Made by a program: the position numbers and the translations under genes. From Alicyclobacillus sp. SO9 (GTDB taxonomy: Bacteria; Bacillota; Bacilli; Alicyclobacillales; Alicyclobacillaceae): a stretch of DNA of 64,000 nt. The stretch is from positions 1,550,001-1,614,000 of the forward strand of contig NZ_CP066339.1 of the NCBI RefSeq assembly GCF_016406125.1. The letters are read 5' to 3'. The notes under the pieces are model-generated. The model worked only from the letters and a program-made list of their open reading frames with translations, did not search any database and was not told the DNA's origin. This document shows positions 45,007 through 56,467 of the stretch, piece by piece (the stretch's first letter is position 1; each line of letters begins with the position of its first letter).

Positions 45007-46992
45007 ATGAGTTTTAGTGAGGTAGACCATCTATCCGTTAATACCATCAGGACCCTTTCCATTGACGCGGTTGAAAAGGCGAACTCTGGACATCCGGGCT
45101 TGCCCATGGGTTCTGCACCTATGGCGTATGTTTTGTGGACAAGGTTTTTGAATCAGCATCCAGAGCATTCGAATTGGAGTAACAGAGATCGCTTTGTGTT
45201 GTCGGCAGGCCACGGTTCAATGCTGCTGTACAGCCTCTTGCACTTGTTCGGTTATGACCTGTCTCTCGATGATTTGAAACAATTTCGGCAGTGGGGTTCA
45301 AAAACACCGGGTCATCCGGAATATGGACATACGCAGGGTGTTGAGGCGACAACAGGACCGTTGGGCCAAGGTATTGCGAATTCCGTAGGAATGGCCATGG
45401 CCGAAAAGTTTCTCTCAGCAAAATACAATAAGGACAGTTACTCACTGGTTAATCATTATACATATGCTCTGTGCGGTGACGGCGACTTGATGGAAGGCGT
45501 AGCTTCCGAAGCAGTCTCTCTGGCAGGGCATCTACAATTGGGTAAGTTGATTGTGTTGTACGACTCAAACGATATTTCATTGGACGGCCCCACAGACTGG
45601 TCCTTTACTGAAGATGTCAAAGCTCGGTTCACAGCTTGTGGTTGGGACGTATTGCGTGTAGAAGACGGCAACGACTTGGATGAGATTGAAGCTGCAATTG
45701 TCAAGGCCAAGGAGATGACCGAGAAACCCACGCTGATTGAGGTCAAGACGACGATTGGTTTCGGCGCTCCGAACAAGCAGGGAACCTCTAAGGCACATGG
45801 AAGTCCCCTGGGTGAAGAAGAAGCGAAACTGGCGAAAGAAACCTATAAGTGGTCTCACGAATCGTTTTTTGTACCTGATGAAGTCCAGAAGAACTTTGCT
45901 GAAATAAGAGACAGAAATCTTGAGACAGTGAAGGCGTGGGACAATGCATTTGAGGCCTATGGAAAAGAATATCCTGAGGAAGCTCAGGAGTTTGTGGATG
46001 CACTGCACGGCAGAGTAAATGTCAATTGGGCTGAAGAGTTGCCCGTCTTTACGGATAAGACAGCTACGCGCGATGCGTTCGGGAAGGTCATCAACGCCGT
46101 TGCACCATCCTTGCCAACGTTGTTGGGAGGGTCTGCTGACTTATCGGGATCGAACAAAACCTTGATTGCAGATGCGGAGCACTTTGGTCCAGAGAACTAT
46201 GCAGGAGCCAATGTGTTCTACGGTGTGCGCGAGCACGCCATGGGAGCAGCCATGAATGGAATTTGTCTGCACGGCGGTGTCATACCGTACGCAGGTACGT
46301 TCCTCGTGTTCTCAGACTACCTGCGACCGTCAATTCGACTCGCAGCACTGATGAAACAGCCGGCTTTGTATGTATTCACACATGATTCCATTGCAGTAGG
46401 CGAAGACGGTCCCACACACGAACCGGTTGAGCAGGTCGCTGGGTTAAGGTCGATTCCGGGGTTGTTGGTTTTCCGACCGGCAGATGGCACAGAGACAGCG
46501 CAGGCGGTGCGTTATGCGCTTGAACACAGAGACCGGCCTGTTGCTTTGGCTTTAACACGACAAAAATTGCCTTCATTGCAAGAAGTGGCCAATCATGAAG
46601 GCGACTTTGGCAAAGGTGCATATGTGCTGTATGAATCGGGATCTGGAGACCCTTTGGTGTTGTTGGCGAGCGGTTCAGAAGTGAACCTCGTGTTGGATGC
46701 AGCTAAAAAGCTGGCAGAACAGGGTCAAGCAGTGCGCGTCGTAAACGTCACCTCTATGGAACTGTTTGATGAGCAAGATAAGTCATATCGGGAACAGGTT
46801 CTTCCACCTGCGATGACACGCAGACTAGCAGTGGAGATGGCGCACCCCATGCCGTGGTACAAATATGTGGGTCTTAATGGACGCGTACTCGGGATTGACA
46901 GATTCGGTGCGTCTGCGCCTGGAGATACGGTGGTTGCGAACTACGGCTTTACCGTCGAAAACGTCTTGAAAATTGCTGCTGAAATACAGTAG
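45007..46992 (+). CDS. tkt: Transketolase
   Basis: A 661-residue TPP enzyme of the non-oxidative pentose phosphate pathway. The key motifs are [49 protein letters not shown] with the TPP/metal motif GDG through N(D), and [17 protein letters not shown] with the catalytic Glu. DLSGSNKT and [22 protein letters not shown] bind substrate. It starts at ATG 45007 behind AAGGGAG. It works with gnd and zwf, which lie about 10 kb away. Confidence 0.97.
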   Translation: MSFSEVDHLSVNTIRTLSIDAVEKANSGHPGLPMGSAPMAYVLWTRFLNQHPEHSNWSNRDRFVLSAGHGSMLLYSLLHLFGYDLSLDDLKQFRQWGSKTPGHPEYGHTQGVEATTGPLGQGIANSVGMAMAEKFLSAKYNKDSYSLVNHYTYALCGDGDLMEGVASEAVSLAGHLQLGKLIVLYDSNDISLDGPTDWSFTEDVKARFTACGWDVLRVEDGNDLDEIEAAIVKAKEMTEKPTLIEVKTTIGFGAPNKQGTSKAHGSPLGEEEAKLAKETYKWSHESFFVPDEVQKNFAEIRDRNLETVKAWDNAFEAYGKEYPEEAQEFVDALHGRVNVNWAEELPVFTDKTATRDAFGKVINAVAPSLPTLLGGSADLSGSNKTLIADAEHFGPENYAGANVFYGVREHAMGAAMNGICLHGGVIPYAGTFLVFSDYLRPSIRLAALMKQPALYVFTHDSIAVGEDGPTHEPVEQVAGLRSIPGLLVFRPADGTETAQAVRYALEHRDRPVALALTRQKLPSLQEVANHEGDFGKGAYVLYESGSGDPLVLLASGSEVNLVLDAAKKLAEQGQAVRVVNVTSMELFDEQDKSYREQVLPPAMTRRLAVEMAHPMPWYKYVGLNGRVLGIDRFGASAPGDTVVANYGFTVENVLKIAAEIQ

Positions 46993-47056
46993 GGACGTCA
47001 CCAGTAGGGAAGCCTAGGGCTGAAGACGGCGACATCAAAATCAATGCCATTCGGTT

Positions 47057-47100
47057 GTGGTACAGTGCAGGGAGCCCCGTGCTGTACCACACGTGCTTTT
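47057..47100 (+). terminator. Terminator after tkt
   Basis: GTGGTACAG (47057-47065) and CTGTACCAC (47082-47090) form the stem base, with imperfect inner pairs, followed by TTTT at 47097. It separates tkt from the convergent SDR gene. Confidence 0.7.
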
Positions 47101-47160
47101 CGCATGTACCAAGCATTCATTCATCTTGAACCATTGGTCTCAACACAACTGCCAAGGTGA

Positions 47161-47997
47161 TTAGCGGCCCAAGACGTATTTCTTAAGGAGTTTATCAACA
47201 GCTTTTGTTGGCAAAAGGGTTGTTGCAACGGGCATCAATTTTGAATCATAGGTCGCAGCGTACCGTGCCTTGGGATGCTCAGACTGCACAATGTCGCGGA
47301 TGGTCTTAGCGATGACCAAAGGTTTTGCTCCGCCATCTGCCATTCGGTCGTTTTGGAATTTCGTGTAGCTGTGTTTGTACGGCGATGCCTCCACAGCCCA
47401 GTCTTCAATCGATGTGGATACGGTAGAACCAAAATTTGTCTCCACACTCCCCGGTGCCACCACTGATACTGTCACGCCAGCGTCAGCCAATTCAACGCGC
47501 ATGGCGTCTGAGATGGCTTCTACGGCATGTTTGCTGGCCGTATAAGCACCCATGAGTGGAATGGATACTTTTCCGAGTACGGAGGAGATGTTGATAATTT
47601 TCCCTCTCTGGCGTTGCCGCATGAGCGGAAGCAGTGCTTGACTAACGGCAACAAGTCCAAACACGTTCGTTTCGAATTGCTTACGCAAGCGATTTAAGGG
47701 TAATTCTTCGATTGCACCTGCTTCTGCGTAGCCGGCGTTGTTAACAAGAACATCCACACCATAGCCGTTTGTGAGTGCCAGTACTTCGTTTTTCATATTG
47801 GAGATGGACTCTGAATCTGAAACGTCCAGCTTCACGCGGCGGATTGTGACGTTTGCCTTGTCTGCAGCTTGTTCAACTCGGCGTAGTTTCTCTTCTGTCC
47901 GGCCGGTCGCTATCACTTGATGCCCTTCCACAGCAAGCAGTGTTGCAGCAGCCAGTCCAATGCCGCTTGTTGCACCAGTAACAAGTATTTTTTGCAT
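47161..47997 (-). CDS. SDR-family short-chain oxidoreductase
   Basis: A 278-residue classical SDR. The cofactor loop is TGATSGIGLAAA, followed by NNAGYAEAGAIEE and the catalytic Ser-Tyr-Lys in NISSVLGKVSIPLMGAYTASKHAVEAISDAMRVEL. An Arg after the first strand (ATGRTEEKL) suggests NADP preference. The substrate is unknown. It is 103 bases downstream of a TetR gene in the same direction, so it is probably under that regulator. Confidence 0.9.
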   Translation of the reverse strand: MQKILVTGATSGIGLAAATLLAVEGHQVIATGRTEEKLRRVEQAADKANVTIRRVKLDVSDSESISNMKNEVLALTNGYGVDVLVNNAGYAEAGAIEELPLNRLRKQFETNVFGLVAVSQALLPLMRQRQRGKIINISSVLGKVSIPLMGAYTASKHAVEAISDAMRVELADAGVTVSVVAPGSVETNFGSTVSTSIEDWAVEASPYKHSYTKFQNDRMADGGAKPLVIAKTIRDIVQSEHPKARYAATYDSKLMPVATTLLPTKAVDKLLKKYVLGR

Positions 47998-48100
47998 GAT
48001 TATTCCTCCAATTTAACGTCACTCACAGACAGAAACGCTGTGGGTCGTGAGGACGTACCTTGTATCCCTTACCTGAGACATCAAACATCTGTGCCACACC

Positions 48101-48709
48101 CTAAAGGGTACTGCCAGGCACATGGGGTTCTAGATGCTTACGCATACCTGCCAATACAAATTCAATCGCATGCGCTTCAAATGCATCTCTTTGGTTCTTT
48201 GCAATTTGACCGACGGCGTAGTAGGACATATCACCAATGAGTGAAATAAGCATGGTCACAGTCCACTCCAGGTTTGGAATTTTTGCGCCGTGTCGATGTT
48301 CCAGTGCTTCCACCAACCGTCCGCCCATTTCTTTAAACATAATCTCCTGTTTACGCTGCATAAATTCCTGTCCGCCGCCTGAATAGAATACGGCGCCCAG
48401 GGCTGGGTCATCTTGAAACATGTCAAACACCGCATGAATGACCTCAATCGTGCACGTCTCAAAGGAAATTTCCATGTTTGATAAAATCGGATCGATGCGC
48501 GCCCAGGTTTTTTGAACTGCATCTTCAAACAAACCGGTCAAGAGCGCTTCTAAAGAATCAAAGTGCAGATAAAACGTGCCTCTCGCGACGTTGCTTCTCT
48601 TAATGACGTCAGCAATGGTGACATTGTCATAACCGTCTTCTTGAAAGATGTGTTTAGCTGTATCGAGAATATGTTGATGTCGCTCTTCCTTTGTCATCAG
48701 TTCACGCAC
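48101..48709 (-). CDS. TetR/AcrR-family transcriptional regulator
   Basis: A protein of about 202 residues. The helix-turn-helix region is MTKEERHQHILDTAKHIFQEDGYDNVTIADVIKRSNVARGTFYLHFDSLEALLTGLFEDAV, a textbook TetR N-terminus. The effector domain shows no known signature. The start is uncertain: GTG 48709 has AGGGGG nine bases upstream, and an ATG four codons later is the usual family start. It likely controls the SDR gene that follows. Confidence 0.9.
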   Translation of the reverse strand: MRELMTKEERHQHILDTAKHIFQEDGYDNVTIADVIKRSNVARGTFYLHFDSLEALLTGLFEDAVQKTWARIDPILSNMEISFETCTIEVIHAVFDMFQDDPALGAVFYSGGGQEFMQRKQEIMFKEMGGRLVEALEHRHGAKIPNLEWTVTMLISLIGDMSYYAVGQIAKNQRDAFEAHAIEFVLAGMRKHLEPHVPGSTL

Positions 48710-48825
48710 AAAAGTGTGCCCCCTTGTCCCAAAATCGTTCATAGAAAGTGTAATTGTACGACACACAAGGAGCAAGTTGAGGCCGCACCCGATTTTAAGT
48801 CTCCGGATAATACAAAGCAGACAGA

Positions 48826-49725
48826 TTAATGAAAACCAGAGGACTGAAGCTGTGAATAGAATTCTGTTGCAACCCGCAAAAACTGTTGAATAAGGGGTTG
48901 AGTTTCAATGGCTTTTGGGAAAGCCAAGTATGTTGGGCGTGACCAGATGGAACTGTGGGCGGCGTGCACGGACAGTACCTTATAGCCTTTGGCCTCTGCA
49001 TCAAACAGAGTGCGCCTCGGAAGCAGGGACACACCCAGGCCGTGGCTGACCATGGCCTTTACTCCGTCAAACGAGTCCAGTTCCATAATGACATTCGGAT
49101 ACACTTGGGACTTTGCCAGTAGTGTCATGATGCGCTGTCGGAATGGAGACGTGGGTCTGCCAAACGCAATAAAGGGTTCCGATTGAATTTGATTGATGTC
49201 ATTGAAACTGTACGCCAGGTAATGAGTTTCGGGTACAATGACGTCAATTGCATCGGGCGCAAATTCTACCAAGCGAATGTTCGGGTGGTATATGGGTTCA
49301 CCCAGAAAGCAGAAATCTACTTGCTGTGCAAGGAGTGCATCCCGCATTTCGTCATACAGTCCCATTCGTACCTGAAGATGGACAGTAGAGTGCTTCAGCA
49401 TTCGGTGCAGACACTCTGGTACATCTGTCGAGACAAAGGCTCTGCCGGACATCACGCGCAGTAAGGGCGTTTCTTCAAGCCTGGGGCTTTGCATTTGTTT
49501 CTCAATTTGTTCAATTTGCTCCGCCAGTGATACAAACCGTGTCCCCCTCGGTGTCAGTTGTACACCGTTTTGCGTACGTTCAAACAAGCTGTAGCCAAGG
49601 TTGCGTTCAAGTCTTTGTAAACGTGTAGTCACTGTGGATTGAGACATAAACAACTGCTCTGCTGTCTTTGAAATGGAGCCGATTCGAGCAATTGCGAGAA
49701 AGAGTGAGATATCCTTTGTTTCCAT
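48826..49725 (-). CDS. LysR-family transcriptional regulator
   Basis: A 299-residue protein. The helix-turn-helix domain is FLAIARIGSISKTAEQLFMSQSTVTTRLQRLERNLGYSLFERTQNGVQLTPRG, followed by a periplasmic-binding-like effector domain. The usual divergent target would lie to the right; there only a 41-residue zinc-ribbon-like gene and a ThiF-like gene are found. Confidence 0.92.
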   Translation of the reverse strand: METKDISLFLAIARIGSISKTAEQLFMSQSTVTTRLQRLERNLGYSLFERTQNGVQLTPRGTRFVSLAEQIEQIEKQMQSPRLEETPLLRVMSGRAFVSTDVPECLHRMLKHSTVHLQVRMGLYDEMRDALLAQQVDFCFLGEPIYHPNIRLVEFAPDAIDVIVPETHYLAYSFNDINQIQSEPFIAFGRPTSPFRQRIMTLLAKSQVYPNVIMELDSFDGVKAMVSHGLGVSLLPRRTLFDAEAKGYKVLSVHAAHSSIWSRPTYLAFPKAIETQPLIQQFLRVATEFYSQLQSSGFH

Positions 49726-49891
49726 CCGTCACCGTCCTTCGAGCACAGACTCAACACATCGGTTATTGCCTACTCCATATTATAATCATTCATCCTTATG
49801 TCATAAATAAATTGAAATAATCTGAAATTTATATTGAATTATGGGCTTGGTTCATACTACAATGATATCCAAGCAGAGAGGAGTGGTAGAA

Positions 49892-50017
49892 ATGGAAGAA
49901 CGTCATGACCTTCAGAATTGTGGCATTTGCGGTAGTGAACTTCAGGAGGACAAGAGTCGAAACATGTGCAAACAGTGTGAAGATGCCTGGGAGCGGGAGG
50001 TGGAATGTGACTGGTAG
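49892..50017 (+). CDS. Small double-CxxC zinc-ribbon-like protein (41 aa)
   Basis: The ATG at 49892 follows GAGAGGAG. It encodes Cys10-x2-Cys13 and Cys26-x2-Cys29 with an acidic C-terminus ending ECDW. Four Cys at this spacing would bind zinc. The product is highly charged and has no membrane part. I do not know the family. It is divergent from the LysR gene and ends at a terminator, so it forms its own transcription unit. Confidence 0.7.
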   Translation: MEERHDLQNCGICGSELQEDKSRNMCKQCEDAWEREVECDW

Positions 50018-50065
50018 TAAAAACAGGCGAATTCCAATCCGGAATTCGGCAGAACTGTACCTGAT

Positions 50066-50103
50066 GAGGCGCCCTCGAAGATGACACTGAGGACGCCTCT
50101 TTT
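50066..50103 (+). terminator. Terminator after the zinc-ribbon gene
   Basis: GAGGCGCCCTC (50066-50076) pairs with GAGGACGCCTC (50089-50099) with one mismatch, followed by TTTT. Confidence 0.7.
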
Positions 50104-50331
50104 GTGCGATTTTTACTGCCGCTAGCAATACAACTGCTCCAGCGACAGCTTCAAGCGAGCTGAATGGCACCAGTCGAGGATTGAGAACATACGCTGCCGT
50201 CAGTCGCGCCATCGTTCGTCATTCCTACTGTATCTGGACTCTGTGTCCGTGAAGCTTCATAATTGACGGAAGTAATTTTAATGAGACTCTGCGTGAGTCA
50301 ACACCGCTTCAGAGACAGGGGATGTACGGTC

Positions 50332-51360
50332 ATGGCTTCGTCGCTGACAGAACGTTACTCTAGGCAAGTATTATTTCGTCCAATTGGATTACTTGGACAG
50401 GAGAATTTGTCTCGTTCCAGAGTTGCTATTGTCGGATTGGGGGCACTGGGAACCGTTTCTGCCGGCGAATTGGCCCGTGCAGGTGTTGGGTACCTAAAAT
50501 TGATTGACAGAGACATCATTGAAGCCTCCAATTTGCAGAGGCAATCTCTTTACGATGAGGAGGATGCGAGGAAAGGTCTTGCCAAGGCAGCCGCAGCCGC
50601 GGACAAGCTTCGTCTCGCTAACAGTGACATCGAAATCGAAGTGGTAGTCACAGACCTTACCTGGCGTAATGCGGAAGAATTGTTGTCTGATGTGGATGTC
50701 ATTGTGGATGGTACAGACAACTTTGAAGTTCGGTATCTGATTAACGAGGTGTCGGTCAAACACAGCATTCCATGGAGCTATGGAGGCGCCGTCAGCAGCT
50801 ATGGTACCACTGCTTTTTTCCGTCCTGACGAAACTCCGTGTCTCGTCTGTTTGTTTGGACCACATCAAGGCGGAGGGCATGATACCTGCGATACCGTTGG
50901 AGTAATTGCCCCAATTGTTGCGACCATTGCTTCACTGCAAACTGCGGAAGTGCTGAAATACTTAAGCGGGAACCATGAAGCGTTGGCTAAGGTGATTACG
51001 ACGATTGACCTTTGGAGAAACGATTTTCGACAGGTTCATCTCGGTGCGAAAAAGGAGAGCTGTCCTTGCTGCGGACAGCATGAGTATCCGATGCTGACGC
51101 CAAAGGCAGACGCACTGACGGTGTCTCTGTGCGGACGCAGAACCATTCAAGTTCGTTCTCTCCATGCCCCTCAAGAGACCTTGCACCAGGTGGCACAGCG
51201 TCTGCAGCGAGTCGGGGAAGTTCGCCAAAATCCGAATTTGCTGAGATGTGATTTGGGAGAGGTTCAAATTACGCTGTTTGCGGACGGCCGTGCACTGTTC
51301 CATGGTGTCGACGATCCGCAAACAGCTCGCAACCTGTATGCATCCTACATTGGAAACTAG
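50332..51360 (+). CDS. ThiF/MoeB-family E1-like adenylyltransferase
   Basis: A 342-residue protein. The nucleotide loop is VAIVGLGALGTVSAGELARAGVGYLKLIDRDIIEASNLQRQ, as in ThiF, MoeB and HesA. Two zinc-binding Cys pairs are at 170/173 (CLVC) and 244/247 (CPCC). The active Cys is in HDTCDTVGVIAPIVATIASLQTAEVLKYL. The C-terminal 90 residues (from about 258) are a divergent extension, possibly a small ubiquitin-like or rhodanese-replacing domain. The ATG at 50332 has only a weak site. It activates a ThiS- or MoaD-type carrier protein in sulfur transfer; neither partner is adjacent. Confidence 0.88.
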   Translation: MASSLTERYSRQVLFRPIGLLGQENLSRSRVAIVGLGALGTVSAGELARAGVGYLKLIDRDIIEASNLQRQSLYDEEDARKGLAKAAAAADKLRLANSDIEIEVVVTDLTWRNAEELLSDVDVIVDGTDNFEVRYLINEVSVKHSIPWSYGGAVSSYGTTAFFRPDETPCLVCLFGPHQGGGHDTCDTVGVIAPIVATIASLQTAEVLKYLSGNHEALAKVITTIDLWRNDFRQVHLGAKKESCPCCGQHEYPMLTPKADALTVSLCGRRTIQVRSLHAPQETLHQVAQRLQRVGEVRQNPNLLRCDLGEVQITLFADGRALFHGVDDPQTARNLYASYIGN

Positions 51361-51426
51361 TCTTCAGGGAGTTACCGTGAACAAATGCTGAAACTCGGCG
51401 TATCAATGGATATCTAAAGCCATTTG

Positions 51427-52974
<1,548 letters not shown>

Positions 52975-53892
52975 TTGTTTGAACTAGACCGCGACGCAAT
53001 TTTGTCCCATCCCAGACTACGCTTTTTATCAGATGTTGTTCCTGTGGATGAACACTTAAATAACATAGAACACTTTGTCAATGCCTGCTATGTTGAAGAT
53101 GGGTGGAAAGTAGCGCAACATCGTCGAGTGATTGCACTGCGAGCAACCGACCAGAATCGGCTGTCCAGCGCATTCAAGGCTAGTTTGTATTTGGGAAAGT
53201 ACAAGGATATGGCTAACACGGACAGGTTTTTGAGAAGCATGGTGTCGGCCGGACATTCTTATGAGCCAATCCGCGGCGAAAGCGTCTTGTTCTTGTTCAT
53301 TGGCATTGGTAAACCTGTTTACGACCATTTGGTGACCTACACCGTAGGTCGTCCCACACGGATTGCAGGGGGGCAGCGAGCCAATGTCCCGTGGGGGTTT
53401 GAGTTGCCCGTAGAAGCGAAAAACCCTGAGGAATACAAGGAAGAATTAGAACGGATTCGTGACGTTATCCGGCTTGCCAAGCAGGAAAAATCAGAGCAGA
53501 TGCAAGCTGCCCGGGCGAAGCTTCCTGTTGGCTATGTCATGCCGCCGTTTTTGATGGAATTCTCTGAGGAAGCCCTGATTAAAAATGTGTTTCGGCAACG
53601 GCTGTTTGAACGCGGTGCGCAGGGAGCAACCGTAGAAATTACGGCCGATATGCTGGAGGCATGTCTTCAGATCGATCGCGAAAAATGGGAGTTTCTCATG
53701 GATTATCACGGACCACATATTGCACAGTGGCAGAAATCCATGAGAACTCTACGGAAGGAAGAATATACCTTCGCGAACTTGATGGAGCAATTTGGTATCA
53801 GTGCCGAAGAGGCTGAACAGACCAGTTTATACGAACTGCTGCTGCGTACGGTAGGAAAGTTGCCTCCATCCATGTGGGATAAACGCAACTAG
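52975..53892 (+). CDS. ThyX-like protein with altered signature
   Basis: A 305-residue protein; TTG 52975 follows GAGGAGG. Its plan resembles flavin-dependent thymidylate synthase. FLRSMVSAGHSYEPIRGESVLFLFIGIGKPVYDHL (residues 85-119) resembles the ThyX stretch before the signature, ARAKLPVGYVMP (179-190) resembles the AR.vLP segment, and KNVFRQRLFERGAQGATVEI (203-222) resembles the L..R....AQ.EI segment that binds dUMP and FAD. But the RHRxxSxxxxSxR signature is replaced by GRPTRIAGGQRAN (125-137), without the serines. It may be a paralogue with another activity. Homology is inferred by eye. Confidence 0.5.
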   Translation: MFELDRDAILSHPRLRFLSDVVPVDEHLNNIEHFVNACYVEDGWKVAQHRRVIALRATDQNRLSSAFKASLYLGKYKDMANTDRFLRSMVSAGHSYEPIRGESVLFLFIGIGKPVYDHLVTYTVGRPTRIAGGQRANVPWGFELPVEAKNPEEYKEELERIRDVIRLAKQEKSEQMQAARAKLPVGYVMPPFLMEFSEEALIKNVFRQRLFERGAQGATVEITADMLEACLQIDREKWEFLMDYHGPHIAQWQKSMRTLRKEEYTFANLMEQFGISAEEAEQTSLYELLLRTVGKLPPSMWDKRN

Positions 53893-53918
53893 ACTGAATA
53901 CACAACTCATCCCCATTC

Positions 53919-54560
53919 TCACTGCTGTAAACGAGCTACTGCTTCTAACAGTTCGGATGGATGGCGGATGACTGACGCAGCGCCGGCCAACTCCTCTTGC
54001 GTTCCGAAACCGAAGCGGCAGCCGATAGTAGGTATACCGAATTCGTCCGCCGCTTCAATGTCGGTGTGTCGGTCGCCGACCATAACCGCATTCTGCTTTG
54101 CGAATCTGGTGAAATGCTGCCGCAGAATATCCGCTTTTTTCGTGCCGGCTACAGACTCCAAGCACAGAGGGGCTGTGACATATCGGCGTAAATCAAAGGT
54201 GTCCAGAACAGAGTTTAAATAATCCAGGCCGCAGTTGCTGGCGATGGTCAGTGTATGACCTTGTGCGAACAACTCATCGAGGACTTCTCTTACGCCTGGG
54301 ATAAGAATGTCGTGTGATCCAAATCTTTTTTGGACGATTTCTTCATAGAGAGCAAAAGCTTCTTCCCGTTCTTCCTGTGACGCACTAGGTAACAGCATCT
54401 CCCAAATTACTGTGTCTGGGTTGCCAAAGGTCTTGCGCAGGGTTTCGTCATCAGGCTGAGGGTGGTTTGGGAAGTGACGAATGACTTCACGAAATAAGGG
54501 AAAGACAATGGCCGCACTGTCCACAAGGGTACCGTCTAGGTCAAAAATTATGGTCATCAT
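53919..54560 (-). CDS. HAD-family phosphatase (Gph/PpaX-like)
   Basis: A 213-residue HAD protein. Motif I is IIFDLDGTLVDSAAIVF with the nucleophile Asp, motif II is LTIASNCGLDYLNS, and motifs III and IV are KKADILRQH and MVGDRHTDIEAADEFGIPTIGC. The helical cap is of the C1 type. ATG 54560 or the ATG right after it is the start. It may act on small sugar phosphates or pyrophosphate; the exact substrate is open. Confidence 0.88.
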   Translation of the reverse strand: MMTIIFDLDGTLVDSAAIVFPLFREVIRHFPNHPQPDDETLRKTFGNPDTVIWEMLLPSASQEEREEAFALYEEIVQKRFGSHDILIPGVREVLDELFAQGHTLTIASNCGLDYLNSVLDTFDLRRYVTAPLCLESVAGTKKADILRQHFTRFAKQNAVMVGDRHTDIEAADEFGIPTIGCRFGFGTQEELAGAASVIRHPSELLEAVARLQQ

Positions 54561-54764
54561 GAGCCCTATTATACACCGCTGGGCCGGCTTGTTTGAAGTC
54601 TGGTGGCACTGAATACAGAGTCTTAAATGTGATGACATGATAAAATGGGTTTTGAGAATGCTATACATAGAGGCTGTCGCTGAACATGTAGGCTTCAAAG
54701 AGTTCCGTTTTAACGGAGCTGGAGAAGCCGATGGCAGCAGAAGCTTTGGAGGGAGAGTAGTTCA

Positions 54765-55664
54765 GTGAAACTTGGTTTATTTGGATTGGGAAAAATGGGA
54801 TATAATCTGGGTTTGAATTTTCTCGACAGGGGTCATGAAGTCATAGGCTACGATGTCAGTGATGAAGCGAAAGAACGGTTTGCAGTTGACGGCGGTAAAA
54901 CGGCTGCAAGCGTTGAGGAGTTGGTGAACTCCCTCGACACGCCCAAAATCGTCTGGCTAATGGTTCCTCAGGGTAAAATCATTGACGACATTTTGTCTGA
55001 CTTAACGCCGCGATTGTCAAAAGGGGATATTATTATCGAGGCCGGCAACTCACACTACAAGGATTCTTTGCGCCGTGCAGAATCATTGAAAGAGCAGGGA
55101 ATCTACTATTTTGATGTGGGTACATCCGGGGGGATGGAAGGTGCACGCAACGGTGCGTGTTACATGATTGGCGGAGACGCTGAAGTTTTTCAGCGGATTG
55201 AACCGCTGTTTCGAGACACTGCTGTTGAAGGCGGTTATCTCAGAACGGGTGTATCAGGCAGCGGACACTACGTCAAAATGGTGCACAACGGCGTTGAATA
55301 CGGAATGATGGCTGCAATTGGAGAAGGCTTTGAAGTGCTGGAAAAGAGCCAATTTGAGTTGAACTATGAGGATGTGGCTCGGGTCTGGTCCAATGGTTCA
55401 GTGATACGTGGTTGGTTGATGGAATTGACACAGGAAGCCTTTAAGAAAGATCCCAAGTTGGAGGACATCAAAGGTGTAATGCATTCATCCGGAGAAGGCA
55501 AGTGGACGGTCGAGGAAGCCCTGGATTTGCAGGCTTCGGCACCAGTCATTGCGCTGTCTTTAATGATGCGCTACCGCTCACTTGAGACCGATACGTTTAC
55601 AGGAAAGGTAGTAGCAGCGTTGCGGAACGAATTTGGCGGGCATGCTGTGGAAAAGTCGCAGTGA
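54765..55664 (+). CDS. gnd: 6-phosphogluconate dehydrogenase, short (NAD-type) form
   Basis: A 299-residue decarboxylating enzyme of the short class (like Bacillus YqeC). It starts at GTG behind GGAGGGAG. Motifs: LGLFGLGKMGYNLGLNFLDRGHEVIGYD, the nucleotide fold (Asp after the second strand fits NAD); IEAGNSHYKDSLRR; DVGTSGGMEGARNGACYMIGGD; and the active-site Lys in GSGHYVKMVHNGVEYGMM. It converts 6-phosphogluconate to ribulose 5-phosphate. It faces zwf with one cyclase gene between. Confidence 0.93.
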   Translation: MKLGLFGLGKMGYNLGLNFLDRGHEVIGYDVSDEAKERFAVDGGKTAASVEELVNSLDTPKIVWLMVPQGKIIDDILSDLTPRLSKGDIIIEAGNSHYKDSLRRAESLKEQGIYYFDVGTSGGMEGARNGACYMIGGDAEVFQRIEPLFRDTAVEGGYLRTGVSGSGHYVKMVHNGVEYGMMAAIGEGFEVLEKSQFELNYEDVARVWSNGSVIRGWLMELTQEAFKKDPKLEDIKGVMHSSGEGKWTVEEALDLQASAPVIALSLMMRYRSLETDTFTGKVVAALRNEFGGHAVEKSQ

Positions 55665-55694
55665 TGTGAACCGACAAGTAGAGAGAATAATAGG

Positions 55695-55725
55695 GGGCAG
55701 GCCCAGTATTCAGCTTGGCCTGCCC
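55695..55725. terminator. Bidirectional terminator between gnd and the cyclase gene
   Basis: GGGCAGGCC (55695-55703) pairs with GGCCTGCCC (55717-55725) around a 13-base loop. Confidence 0.7.
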
Positions 55726-55750
55726 TTCCTATGTCACCCTGAGGTAATGG

Positions 55751-56380
55751 CTACTTTAGTTCACGCAACACTATACGTGCAGGAGATGCGTCTAGCCCCT
55801 CAAGTTTCAGAGGGAGTGCCATCATCTCGTATCTGCCGGGCTCGACCTTGCCTAATTGCAAACCCTCAATAATGACAGCGCCAATTCCGAACAGAGCCTT
55901 ATGTGTTGTGTGTTCAGGTTGACTGCGTTCGATGCCGAGCGCATCGATTCCCACACCTTTAATTTTCTTTTCGGCAAGGTACTCTGCGGCATCTGCAGCG
56001 AGAAACACAAATTCGAAGTCAAATTCTGCGGCAAAGGAGTTTCTTGTTTTCAGCAGAATAAAATCCCCGGCAGTGATTTCGAAAGGCATCAGGTCCTGCG
56101 CATGGATTGCTTTCTCGACCTGGGTTAAATCAAGGACAGAGCAGGGTCTTATCAAGTCGGTTAAGGGAATTGTTTCAATTGTGTCTCCGGATGGCATCAT
56201 GTGCAACGGGGCATCTACGTGTGTTCCCGTATGTACATCAAGGTGAATTCGTGTTTCCCGAACGGAATTCTCTGGGAAATTGGACGTGATTTCAAATTCC
56301 GGCTGTTTCTCCGGCTTGTTTTTATAAACTGGCATACCCGGTTGAATTGGCATGGAGATATCGTAAATCTTTGCTGACAT
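55751..56380 (-). CDS. Cyclase-family metal-dependent hydrolase (kynurenine formamidase-like)
   Basis: A 209-residue protein of the cyclase superfamily. The metal site HTGTHVDAPLHMMPSGDTIE is the family hallmark HxGTHxDxPxH. The start is IYDISMPIQPGMPVYKNKPE, and GIDALGIERSQPEHTTHKALFGIGAVIIEGL carries the later conserved residues. The ATG at 56380 follows GGGGGAG. True kynurenine formamidases have this set, but no other kynurenine gene is here, so the substrate is open. It may share a transcript with zwf, 87 bases upstream. Confidence 0.88.
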   Translation of the reverse strand: MSAKIYDISMPIQPGMPVYKNKPEKQPEFEITSNFPENSVRETRIHLDVHTGTHVDAPLHMMPSGDTIETIPLTDLIRPCSVLDLTQVEKAIHAQDLMPFEITAGDFILLKTRNSFAAEFDFEFVFLAADAAEYLAEKKIKGVGIDALGIERSQPEHTTHKALFGIGAVIIEGLQLGKVEPGRYEMMALPLKLEGLDASPARIVLRELK

Positions 56381-56467
56381 GCAATGGCTCCCCCGTTCGT
56401 TCTGTATTGACACCCTTCAGGTTTTCCTCGTGTATTCTGGCAACGCTTGGGTTCATTCAGAGCTTAT

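Noticed and set aside
49829-50212. 127-residue minus-strand frame
   Set aside because: Its first part looks hydrophobic, but it runs through a terminator hairpin and covers the better supported zinc-ribbon gene on the other strand.
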